From Aporrectodea caliginosa (Eukaryota; Annelida; Clitellata; Crassiclitellata; Lumbricidae): 64,000 bases of DNA. The stretch covers positions 1,962,231 to 2,026,230 of the forward strand of contig JACEVL010000159.1 in NCBI GenBank assembly GCA_020284085.1, given 5' to 3'. Each line of letters begins with the position of its first letter. The first letter of the stretch is position 1. The position numbers and the translations under genes were made by a program. The notes beneath the pieces are model-generated. The model saw only the letters and a program-made list of their open reading frames with translations. It ran no database searches and had not been told where the DNA came from. Below, one piece after another: positions 53,695 to 64,000 of this stretch.

Positions 53695-56600
53695 ATGTCA
53701 GACCGTCGTCGAGCAAATGGTCCGGATTCGAACGGACAGAAATACATAGACAGCATCGGTATAAAATTTGCTTTTGTGCTTTTCTCACTAGCTCAAAGTA
53801 TATGCAGTTACAAGGGAAAAGATTGTAATTGTGGGGAGATGGTTGAATGGTAGCATGCTGGTGCGCAGATCAGAAAGACCCAGGTTCGATACCCGCTAGC
53901 CCCATAGTTGATTCAGCCTTCGACAAGCCTTCAACTTCCTGTGAAATGAGCAGTAGGACAGATGGGTGCCCTTGCAGGCTGATATACAGTTAACTTCGAC
54001 TTCTGTTAAACTTGTTATAATCTGTTAGTAGCCATATGATGTAATCTTACTGCGCACTTGTCAGTTTGAATTAATAAACGAATACTATTATTATTGGCAA
54101 CGTCTAGATTGCACCATTATACGAAACTTGTTTATTGGTGCAGGCTTAAATTTGTTATTTATTAACGGTTTTTGATTCTTATTTGTTGTTGCTGTTGTTA
54201 TTACTAGACCCGGATGATCCGGAGTATGTGAAGGAGTTGCTTCGTCCGGTGGAGGTGAAGCAGGATGTCAGGCAGATGGAGGAGCGCAAGAGGGTCAACC
54301 TCATCCTCAAGAGCAAGGCCTTTCGAGATGAACTGGAGCAGATTGTTGTCGAGCAACTCAAGTCTGGACCAACACCAGCGAGCGTTATTGCACTGCAGCA
54401 GATTTCAGAGATGTTCCTGCCTCAGGCACGCCTCAAGCATGGTGCTATTTTCGGCCAAGGTGAACAATTTCGTTTAATGTTATTATAACAATATGCATCT
54501 TTTGCTCATCTTCTCCCATAACTTGCATTACTGGAGTTTTGAGTTTTTCTGACAGGCTTGTAAATCAATTTGACAAATATTTTTGCATAAAACAATAAAT
54601 CATCTTGGATTTTAATCCATGTGTATATTACCAGTATACTGGTAAGTTTTTTTGACCTTAAGAATAGATTGTCTTCTCATTGGGTGGTGAATATTGTAGT
54701 GCTTCTGTCTAGAGATCGTACAATTCTAAGACATTGTGTACTTTGCATTATGCTACATTGTTGCTCCTTTGAAGCTATTTTAGTTGACTGCTACAATACA
54801 ATACTCGTTTATTGAAAACTCAGGAGCTGACAAAACGCAAGGACAAGGCTCAGTACATGAAATTTGCCGTACCTTTCATAACACTTTGCGTTTAATCCAC
54901 TTGCAGGTAATGGTCCTGTTGTTCCGATTTGCAACATTTCGAATGAAGAAGCAGCTACCTACGACCGAGGAGAAAAACTGATCCGCTGTAAGCTTGCATC
55001 GTCTTACCGCCTTGTTGAAATGCTTGGCTGGTCACGTGGAACACCCGGTTACATCACAGTAAGTTCCCGTTCTTTTTACAGACATTCATTCTGTCGGCAA
55101 GCACAAAAAATGTGCAAATAGACTACTAACTTTGAAACATTTGATGAGTTATTAATTATTAGAATGTACTACAGCCAGGAGGTTGTTTGATGTAGCAACT
55201 GCTCTTTGGAGCAATTTCTGTAGAGGCATGTGAACAGTTGTGTACATTCATGTAAACTTATCTTTATTTGACCATGGGGAACTGGACACTATAACCAGAC
55301 ACTAATGTTACTTGCTAAATATACCAGAAGCTCATCATGGTGCAGTCTTTGGGAGCAGTTTCAAGAACTGCCTTAAGCTTATGTTATAACAAAGTTTATT
55401 TTTTGTAGGTGAATTAATTTTTGAAATCCATGTCCAAAACTGTGTACACCAGAATTCATGTTTTGAAGCACATTACGCTGTATTTTGTGGCATTACATTA
55501 CATTACCATGTTTCTCTGTTATGTAGGCACGTGTCAGTCCAGACAATGACAGTCTGCTAGTTGCACCTCATGTGTTGTCATACAGCGAAGTGACTGCATC
55601 TAGCCTGGTCAAGGTTGATGGTCAGGGTGAGACCATCTCCCAGGGGTCAACAAATTTCGCAGTTGACCGAACGGCCCTCCTTCTGCACTTCGCCATCCAT
55701 AGCGCCCGGCCTGACTTGAAGAGTGTCATCCATATACATTCCCCATCTGCTGTAGCGGTGAGTCCAATTAATTATTTCTTTTATGTTAGACCAGGCATGG
55801 GCAACTTCTTTTAACAGAGGGCCACTCTAAGGTTTTAAGGGCAGCTCAGGGGCCGTATGCCAATCGCGACCTAATTTTTGCAGATTCATTTGTCCTAGAA
55901 AATGAAACTCTATTAATTTTATTCAGACTAAATCTTACAGAACAACTGTTAAAGCAAGTGAAGATAATTTTTATGACGAAAATTTAATTATTCTAATACA
56001 TAAGTCCTACACTAAAAATTAAAAAAAAACAAAATATGTTTTATTCAGTTTTAAAAATACTTAGAGATGTTTGTCTGTACAAAGTATCCATTTGCTTGTG
56101 TGCTATATTTAATGTGAGATCCGGCACTTCTAATCGCGACACAAATCGGCAATGTTTGATTTAATGTTGGAAGTGGCAGTTCGAAGTTCATTTGAGAGAT
56201 TGTTATCTGTTAATCTGCATCTGCTTTTGCACTTTGTTAGTTTCATCTTTAAGAAGATCTGTTTACAAATATAGGTGCACCGTGCATGAAAACAAAGCAA
56301 CCAGTTGCAGGCTATGCAAATTTAAGTGAAGGGTTAGAATCCTGAGAATTTTACAGTTTGTAGGACTGAATCAGAGGTACCTCATGAAATTTCCTTTCCA
56401 ACTCACTGTTGCATTGGAGTTCAATCAATTCCATTTGCATGGAGTTTGGTGCTGAATTGGCATCGATGGAAAAGGGAGATTAAAACAATTTAAGTCTAGT
56501 CCATGTGCAGTGAATCAGCAAACGGGAATGTCGGTCTATGTGCAGAAATTCATTAGTGTAGGGCCAGATTAAAGGTTCCCAAACTAGGACCGGATAAAAG

Positions 56601-59600
56601 GTCCTCAAAGTGCCAGGTACAGTGCTATTATAAAAGACATGCCAAGGGCCGGTTCAAAGGTCCCCGGGGGCCGGATCCGGCCCGCGGGCCGCCAGTTGCC
56701 CATCCCTGTGTTAGACTATGTATTTGATGCCTTAAGTGCCTATATAATTATTAAAGATTTTTAATGCATACAAGGTCACAAAAATGCAAATGGGATGTGC
56801 GGAATATGCGAATCAGAGGCATGCCTGTTGGTTATAAGAAACATGGTTTTGAGCTTTTGTATTTTAATGCATAATAAAGCATTTAAGTTACTATGAAAAT
56901 GCTGTTCTACAGTTGGAGTGTAGATTCATGAAACAGAGCTAAGTTAACTGCTTGCTTCAAACTTATTATGTAATCATCAGCTTGCTCAGAAGGTGGGAAT
57001 GCTCAACCAGGGTTCCTGTCATCAACAGTGCCCTAAGACAAGATGCACACTCATCAGTCTTCCATCTGCTTGAAATAGCAAATCAGGCAATTCCCTTTGT
57101 CATCATTGTCATCTGTGACATGCTCTTCTGTGGAGTGAGTGCTGCCATTCCACAGCGTGCCAGCTGCTTAGATTCCAGGGTCATTTTCAGACTGTGTTTG
57201 GTTGAAATTCAGCAAGTGCTGGTCAATCTCCACAATTTGCATCCATGTGTGGCAACTGCAAGGGCATGAAGTTGTTCTCATCCAGTCTCCTGAAGGATCA
57301 GAAATAATAACCAAGAAGTCATTGATATAGCAATGCTTTACAAAGGAAGGGTCTTAACTTGATGTCACATAAGTTAAGACCCTTCCTTTGTAAAGCATTG
57401 CTATATCAATGACTTCTAACCAAATGTCACAAATTTATTAGGAATAATGTGACAAAAGAATCACCAAATGTAGCCAAGTTGTTTAGAATAAAATGCCAAA
57501 AGAACCACCAAATGTGGCAAAGTTATTATGGAAACTTGGCCAAGAACCAGTTTCTATTTCCAATCATTCTGTTTATAAAAATTTAGACTTCGACTAAGTT
57601 TCATTCTGTCAAACAGCGACTGTTCGGCTTCTAGCCAACTCTTTGGCTAACTCGCTAGTTAGCTAAGGAGTTGGCGTTCGTGAATATGGTGCCTGCACTT
57701 TGCTTTATAGTAGTGCTTTAAATATTGTCACCTCTAACTACAGTGATTTATTATTATTGAATTGTGAACACATTGATTGGATTGATCAACGAATTGATTC
57801 ATTCATGGAATTCATTAGTGTTTGATTGATTTGTTAAGGTATCGGGGATGAATTATGGTCTACTGCCACTTTGTCATGATGCCATGGTGCTCGGGGATGT
57901 CGGATCTTTTGAGTACAGTGGAGGAGAACTAGATAACAACCAGCTGGATAACTTACATCAGACACTGGGACCTGCTGGCAAGGTAGAGCTGCAAATGAAA
58001 TCAACAGGACTAGATTTGCTGGAATTAAGTGGTTATAACTTAGTTACCTGATGGAGCAATATGTTGAAGTCTTTGGGTCCTTGGTAGGTGGTACTTACGT
58101 ATGTATGTGATTGATTGTGTGGGCATTTGTCTCACCCACGCTAATGCATATTATTTGTGTACTCTTCAGATGAATGCCAGAACCTATTTGATATCAATTT
58201 AATTGTTTAGTGTCATACAATGACACATTACGCCTGCTCCAAAACAGGCTTTCTTGTTTGTCCCTTGCATCTCGATTTTGATTTGCTACTCTCTGCATTA
58301 GGTACTGGTGCTAAGATAATTAAATTAGGTTAGCTGATGGGCCAAGAACAATCCTAATACAGATTTACTAGATGAGCAGTTGACTTGATCGACTGAGTGA
58401 AAACTAGATAGATTCATGGCAGATGCTGTATTTGCTGCTAAACAGCTATGTAAGTAACAATGACTGGTTTGCTGGCTGACTGTTCATACTGGTAAGCATG
58501 CTGATTGAGTGTTTGTAGACTTATTTTGATTTAATTTTGCAAATAATTTTTATGTTTAACATGTTTGTTGAAGGTGCTGCTGCTGCATAACAATGGTGTT
58601 ATTGTGGGCGGAGAGTCAATTGAAGAGTGTTTCCAGCTGTCTCGTAATGTCATGAATGCAATTGACACACAGGTAAATCATTCTTTTGTATTCACTTTGT
58701 CTACTGCAACTTTAATAAACTGTTATATACCACTGCATGTAATCTAATGTATTGTTTTATTTGAAACTGTATGAAACAGTTTTTAGTTTTAATTTTCATT
58801 GAAATATGTGTATATAATGTTACCTACTCATTGTTGTATTGCTAAAACATTGGTAGTGTGGTGTTGTGGTTTCAGCCAAAACATCCCTTCTTCTTTAAGC
58901 CACACTTCGATTGAGCTTCTAGAAAACGTTCAATAATCTTAGTTTATCTTGGTGAAGTTGCTTAATAGCATAGATTTTTGCATAATCAAACTTTCAATGT
59001 AGGAAGCAACAGATTTTCAATCTCTCCACCTGGTGTGTCCATATGTTCCGCTGAATCTATGATGGTTTTCTTATCAGATTTAACAAACCATACCATTTCT
59101 GCGGATCGCATTTTCCTTTTGCTCTGTAGTCAATGAATGAACTTTGGAAGGTTGTTGGTATTATTTTAGACACCATTAGTTCATACTTGGGAACATGGCT
59201 TGTTATTAACAGCTGAGACGGTTGGTTGGTGTATGCCATATGACTAATGGAGAAGGTCTAAGGATGTTTCACTGGATTTTAACCAAATGAAATCTTGACT
59301 TTGATTGTCTTGTGGTTTCACTGATTATGACAGCACTCTGTAGCTTCTTAGATTAAATCATTCAGTGAATTGACTAAAATTTGAGGAACTGATGTGGAAA
59401 ACCAGATAAATCCATTTGTATGCACTATGGGTTCCTGCATACTTGCGTGTATCAAAAATATCTAGGTCAGACACAATCACGTAACTCCTTCAATGCCTAA
59501 TTCTTTTTTAAAATTTGATTGATAATGCAAAACAAGATTATTATGAGCAGGTGTTCCATGCATAACCAGACTGGCTTTGGCAATCCAGAAGCAGTGATGC

Positions 59601-62600
59601 TTGGTAAATGGCAAGCCTGTGCCTGCCTTGAACAAAAGTATATCGAAATCTTCTTTGTCCCGACACCATGCAGGATGACACTGACATGGCAAACAAAAGA
59701 TTGTAAATGTGCAGATGAAGACATTGGTTTTAAAATGGAAATGTTCTATAAGTCCACAATGAAACAGTCATAATCAATTCTTCAGGTTGACACTATAAAT
59801 TTAGATATTGTGTTCTTAGGTGATATTAAATGGCTTTTGGAACAATACAATATTGCTAGAAAACTTGTCTGCATTTTGAAGAGCAGTAAAAAGAGATGTT
59901 CTGCACATTGTTTAATAAAACAAAATTTAGTCTCCAACCTTGACATGCAAAACCAGATAATATAAAATTTTAACTCTCAATGCCCACTCTATCACAATGG
60001 CAAGATTTGAAAATTTTAATTACCTACGGTTCCATATATTTATTTAGAGGACTTAGTACAAAAAATTAATTTGGGCGCTCGATTTTCCTCACTTTTTGCA
60101 GTCTAGTTGAAACTGGATTTGTCGGGTTTTAGATATCAGCACCTCACATAATTAATTACTTAATTAGCATAAGCTTGCTAAATGGCATGCATGGGTTTTT
60201 ATGCCAGTTATTGCTAACCTTAACTGAAATTGTTAAAATATTTTGTTGTAATTGAAGTTGCGTGCAATTCCACTTGGTCTGGACAACATATACTTGCCAT
60301 CAGAAGAGGCACGCAAAAGATCGTTTGAACTAGGAAACAGGCTTCCATCTGGTGACAAGAAGTGGAAGCGTGGAGAAATGGAATTTGAAGCAATGATGCG
60401 TCATCTTGATAATGCTGTAAGAGCATCTTCAAATGTTGTTTGTTAAATCGTTTTGTTTCATGTGGAAGTGTTTTTACCAAGCTTTGCTTTTGTAGGCTCC
60501 TGCATTGTTCATATTTCTAATTACAGAACACTTGCAAACCTGCCGAAATCGTAGATATGACAAGCTTTTCTCACCTGGACCACCCGAATGGTCACTAGCC
60601 TGCTAAAATTCTCGTTATGTTTTGAGCTGTATGTAAGAGATGCTGTACTGTACTCTATGTAACCAACTTCGTCCAATGACTCGCTCATTGCTTCAAGCTG
60701 GGGGCCTCCGTTAATCCTTCCACTGCTTAAAGACAGCCTTATTTTCTTGGGGGTCTCTTGCACTGAGTGCACCTCTGATTGGTGTAGCATTGTGAGTGGC
60801 ACTATATAAATTTACAGATACAATACAATACTGGCTTCTGATTGAGGACTGGATTAGCTTAAAGACACTCCTCATGGGCAAAGCTTCGATAGTGTGGCAC
60901 CAGCCTGACAGAGAGCCCTGTGTTCCTGTTTGTAGCCAGCCTAGTTGATGGTCATTGCACTCAGTGGCCGTGGTGTGGGCGCTTCGTGCTTTATCTTGCT
61001 TTGGACCATCCTCCTGGAACAGTCCACCACTAATATTTCTTGACTATAATTCATGCTTTTATTACTGTTTTCTAGGTACAACATTGTTATAGCTAAATAA
61101 CCGCCGACAGTTTGTTTAACGGTGCTTTATTCCAATTTTCAGTTAGTGAGTTGTTCCGTATATATAATGTACACGGTAATTTGTACTGGTGGTAAATGAA
61201 CCTGTGAGAGTTTCGAAAAAGTTGCTGTATTCCAGTTTTCTGTTAGTAAGTTGTTCCATGTGCAATGATGTACTGGGTAATTTGTGCTGGTAGTGATATC
61301 ATGTTTTAACATGGAAGATATATTCTGCTAAGTACTGTACAGTTTTGGAAGGGGGTCCGTTTTCTTCCTGAACCTGCTGCATACTGAGACTTTGTTTTGT
61401 GAAATAGGAAAATTTTAACTCATTGAATATAACGTATGTCATTTTTCTAGGGTTATCGCACAGGCTATCTGTTTCGGGAGCCATTGCTTCGGAAGGTGGA
61501 GAAGCATGACCGGGTTAATGCTGAAGTGGAAGTCCCTCCAACATCGACTTCATTTGTCTACAATGAGGGTGACAAGGAAAGGTTAGCAGATAACAATGCC
61601 AATTAACTTTGCCATCGTTAAGCACCTGGCTGGTTGATGAGCTGGTAGGCCTTGTAGTGCCATAACCTGAGATTTTAAGTTTTGTACGTTGCTAACTTGC
61701 ACTTTGATTTTTGAACAATGTTTATGGCAATTTCTTATGTTGAAAGAATTAGTTTTATACTCTGGTACATGTAAGACACGTTTGCATTTATATTTAATTA
61801 TTTATTTGTTATTTATTGCAGTAAAACGACTTACGTTAGTTTGCTTTATTTGTGTTTTTATTGATTTTTGTCTTTTTCTTAAGTACTAATTTTTCAGCAT
61901 ATTTATAGTTTGTCATTTTATATAAGAATAGTTTAGGATTTATGTCATGTGTTATTCTTGTATTAGGTTACAGAAGAAGCCACCGAAAACAGAGTGGTTG
62001 AATTCACCAATGGCTTACAAGAAAGAAGAGACAGAGGAAACAACTGGTGGAGGAGCAGCACCCAAATCAAGGAAAATCACTCGTGTCAGTTTTCACACTG
62101 TGTTTATTCATTCATTCATTCATTCATTTGAGGAATTTGATACTTGGTTTCAAAGAGATATTAGCCAGAGTTAAACCAAGGCTTTTAATAGTTGCTATAC
62201 AAATATTCTGCTACAACTGCAGTTACAAAATGGGGCTTGGAATCCGATTGATTGATTAATTGTTATTATCAATTAGGGGCCGTCCATAAAGTACGCCACG
62301 CCCAGGGGGGTTTAAGAAAGTGTGACAGTTTGTGACAGGGGGAGGGGGGTCAGGCCATGCGTGACGTCACACATTTATTTTTTTTTAATTTTATTTATAA
62401 TTTATTTTATACAAAAGTGTGAAATTTATGGATAAAATCTTGGAAAAGTCTTGTTACTACCCCCCCTCGAAAAGTTTCCCGGTCGAAAGTGTGACGTACT
62501 TTAGGGGGTCCGAGTTTTGTGACAGGGGGAGGGGGGTAAAATGGTCAAAAATAGCGTGACGTACTTTTATGGACGGCCCCTTAGTAGCTTTATTAGATCC

Positions 62601-63721
62601 AACTGTTATGACTGCAGTTTGTGTTCCTATCTTTCAGTGGGTGCCTGATCAAGCTCCAGGTACAATGATCAAAATCGACAACCCCAATCAGTTTGTTCCA
62701 GTCGGAACAAATTCAAAAGAGGTCAAGGCAAAGGTCAAAGAGGTATGTCGTCAGCTGGTTTTTTTTATTAGGTCAACTCTTGGATAAAAATAGAAATTCT
62801 ACATGATGTGCCACAGCAATCTATTTGGTAGTGAACTGGGTCTGTAATCCATTGAGAGTGGGTTCAAGGTTGCTGGGTGGATTTGATCTAATAATGCCAG
62901 GCAAGTTTCAGTCACTTGTCTTGCACCTCAGATTCACATTTACTCACTCTGCTTGTATAAGAAGTGCTGTGCATAAATAAATTCATCATTAATATGGTAG
63001 GCTGGTAGTAGCGTTGCTTTCATTAACGAAAACGAAAATGGCTATTAACGAAAATTGAACTTTTTCATAAACTTAAACTAAAATACAAAGGCCACAGAAG
63101 CTAAAACTAAAACGAAATTTGTAGCAATAAAAAAACTGAAACAAAAGAAAAGTAGATCAAATGAAAACTAAAGTGATATTTAGCCAAAACAAAACAATTT
63201 TTTAAATGTAATATAATTTGTTCCAATTTTTGCTTGTAATTGTTTGTTAGTGATGCTAAATGATGTTATTTCCTGGGTGTGTCCTTACTGAGCATAGGCA
63301 GACACACAGGGGATAGGGAATGCGGAATTGCAAGGGAGGAATTGGTGGAGCTCAGACTTTTCTATCTTTGATGGGCTTCTCTGATGTGGGCTTCTTTGAT
63401 TAGTGTAACAAAAGTTCATATCTTTTAAGTAATGTTTGAAATTAATGCAATGTTGAAATTAATGCTAGTGGTTGAAAACTGGCATTTTAGGCTATGCTCA
63501 TGAAGTTTGTTCAATGCGTTGCTTTTTTGTAGGATCTGCTGATTCTCAGAGGATGTTAGCAAAAACAATGGTTTAGAATTCTTTCCTATGTTAATTTAAT
63601 TAATTAAGATTTTTGGATTTTATTTTAGATTCGCAAAGAATACTATGACGAGAAAATCACTGCTGGTCCTCAGTCTCGTATCCTGGAAGGAATGACTTGG
63701 GAGGAGGCTCAGAGAATAAGG
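53695..63721 (+). CDS. ADD: Adducin (N-terminal head and start of neck), 11 coding exons, continues past the window
   Basis: Adducin caps actin barbed ends and promotes spectrin-actin binding under the plasma membrane. Coding exons: 53695-53758 (acceptor at 53674), 54208-54459, 54907-55058, 55527-55757, 57839-57982, 58574-58672, 60258-60416, 61451-61581, 61967-62084, 62638-62742, 63629-63721. All join in phase; 516 residues are visible. Signatures: MEERKRVNLILKSKAFRDEL (residue about 42), YDRGEKLIRCKLASSYRL (about 124), LSYSEVTASSLVKVDGQG (about 173), SVIHIHSP (222-229), GEMEFEAMMRHLDNAGYRTGY (about 353) and GPQSRILEGM (about 499). Residues about 120-315 are the aldolase-class-II fold. The catalytic-type NHG is NNG here (Asn288), and vertebrate YHDYHG is replaced by SFEYSGG. 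Exons 5, 6 and 7 use AAG acceptors. The neck end, tail and MARCKS-like C-terminus lie beyond 64000. One pre-duplication gene is assumed; assignment to ADD1, ADD2 or ADD3 is not possible. Confidence 0.95.
53836..54095 (+). mobile_element. tRNA-derived SINE in adducin intron 1
   Basis: Head ggggagatggttgaatggtag (A box) and cccaggttcgatacccgc (B box), then a unique body and an end aattaataaacgaatac(tatt)n. It looks complete. Confidence 0.78.
55792..56708. mobile_element. hAT element in adducin intron 4, TSD TGTTAGAC
   Basis: CAGGCATGGGCAACTTC on the left and the complement of CAGGGATGGGCAACTGG on the right, with TGTTAGAC duplicated exactly at 55784-55791 and 56709-56716. GC-rich subterminal gggccggatccggcccgcgg is characteristic of this widespread hAT type. 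The interior is decayed. Confidence 0.9.
57314..57417. ncRNA. Perfect 47-bp inverted repeat with 10-nt loop (hairpin) in adducin intron 4
   Basis: The left arm 57314-57360 and right arm 57371-57417 are exact reverse complements over 47 bases; the loop is gatgtcacat. Pairing starts agaagtcattgatatag and closes at ggaagggtcttaactt. If transcribed with the intron, it makes a perfect double-stranded stem longer than a normal miRNA precursor and without bulges, which suits an endogenous-siRNA source or a recent inverted duplication. An RNA role is unproven. Confidence 0.6.
57420..57560. repeat. Diverged tandem duplication after the hairpin
   Basis: gtgacaaaagaatcaccaaa...agccaagttgtttag and atgccaaaagaaccaccaaa...ggcaaagttatt are two copies at a spacing of about 60 bp. 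Confidence 0.55.
60540..60830 (+). mobile_element. Decayed LINE 3' fragment in adducin intron 7
   Basis: Ends gtggcactatataaatttac then (ACAAT)n, the LINE tail motif seen at 20505 and 24960. The upstream 240 bp has no open frame but has the right length and composition for eroded ORF2. Confidence 0.4.
62276..62580. mobile_element. MITE with GGGGCCGTCCATAAAGTACG ends and TTA TSD in adducin intron 9
   Basis: The ends are ggggccgtccataaagtacg and the complement of ggggccgtccataaaagtac. TTA lies at 62273-62275 and 62581-62583. Subterminal gtgacgtac and gggggaggggggt motifs repeat in both arms. It ends 57 bp before adducin exon 10. Family sister to 10587-11010 by ends and target length. Confidence 0.8.
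62850..62995 (+). mobile_element. SINE-like remnant in adducin intron 10
   Basis: Contains a degenerate tRNA-like head (gagagtgggttcaaggttgc) and a tail ttgtataagaagtgctgtgc plus ataaataaattcatc. Confidence 0.4.
63005..63215. repeat. A-rich repeat with (AACGAAA)n units
   Basis: Starts gtagcgttgctttcattaacgaaaacg and continues as imperfect aaaactaaaacg units. It resembles one end of a dispersed hAT-like repeat, but no matching right end was found. Confidence 0.4.
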
Positions 63722-63744
63722 GTATGTTAAAGTATCAGAATTTA

Positions 63745-63900
63745 ATTAATTAAGATGGATAGATAACGTACTGGAGGACATAGAAGACAGAGGATGGGAC
63801 TTAAGAAGGGCAATAGAACTCGCAAGAGACCGACCGAAATGGAGAAGTTTTGTTAGAGCCTCATCGTCAGCGAATACTTGACGGAGGAGAAAGAAAGAAG
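63745..63900 (+). pseudogene. Non-LTR retrotransposon ORF2 C-terminal tail in adducin intron 11
   Basis: Encodes RWIDNVLEDIEDRGWDLRRA, IELARDRPKWRSFVRASSSANT and a stop. This RWxDN...DRxxWRxxV end is typical of RTE-like and related ORF2 proteins. Strongly truncated. Confidence 0.65.
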
Positions 63901-64000
63901 AAAGTATCAGAATGCCTTGTTCTATAGAGACGTGGAAGTGCATCCCATAGAGGGCCTGTGTAAATGTTTGTCTATTCTGTGCTACTGTTTTCTGTCCACT

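Overview
This is a window of an animal (metazoan) nuclear genome, most likely a marine invertebrate. The evidence is long genes split by GT-AG introns, many SINEs, LINEs and DNA transposons, abundant (TTA)n, (TGTA)n and (CA)n microsatellites, and a scattered taggcctac/aggccta motif. The phylum cannot be fixed from sequence alone. There is nothing bacterial or phage-like here.

Three host protein genes can be reconstructed. (1) On the minus strand at about 10.5-13.5 kb there are pieces of an annexin gene. One exon carries an in-frame stop, and part of the four-repeat core is missing, so it may be a pseudogene. (2) On the plus strand at 26260-46597 there is a complete TTC7 (tetratricopeptide repeat protein 7) gene of 20 coding exons. 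All exons join in phase and give 833 residues. TTC7 scaffolds the phosphatidylinositol 4-kinase III-alpha complex at the plasma membrane. (3) On the plus strand from 53695 to beyond the window end there is an adducin gene. Eleven coding exons (516 residues) are visible, covering the aldolase-class-II-like head and the start of the neck. Adducin caps actin and recruits spectrin under the plasma membrane. These are independent eukaryotic genes, not an operon.

The first 26 kb is mostly transposable-element sediment. It holds a nearly full-length but frameshifted non-LTR retrotransposon with a C-terminal restriction-like endonuclease (minus, 4.0-7.06 kb) and a 5'-truncated relative (17.56-19.16 kb) sitting between (TTA)n arrays. 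It also has CR1-like LINE fragments, tRNA-derived SINEs, hexamer repeats, and a six-module tandem array (20.85-24.77 kb) whose modules contain GAAGTT/GGCGTT minisatellites and a LINE insertion. hAT-type elements with exact 8-bp target duplications are frequent, including one hAT nested inside another at 14.86-16.45 kb.

The TTC7 introns hold a Tc1/mariner-like element (37.7-39.2 kb), nested TTAA-flanked piggyBac-like elements (32.0-32.8 kb) and several SINEs. The 46.6-53.7 kb intergenic interval holds a hAT element, a foldback element built from GGACATTTCCCC units, and two MITEs. One of these MITEs ends 28 bp before the first adducin coding exon. The adducin introns carry a hAT, a MITE with a 3-bp target duplication, and a perfect 47-bp-arm hairpin at 57314-57417.
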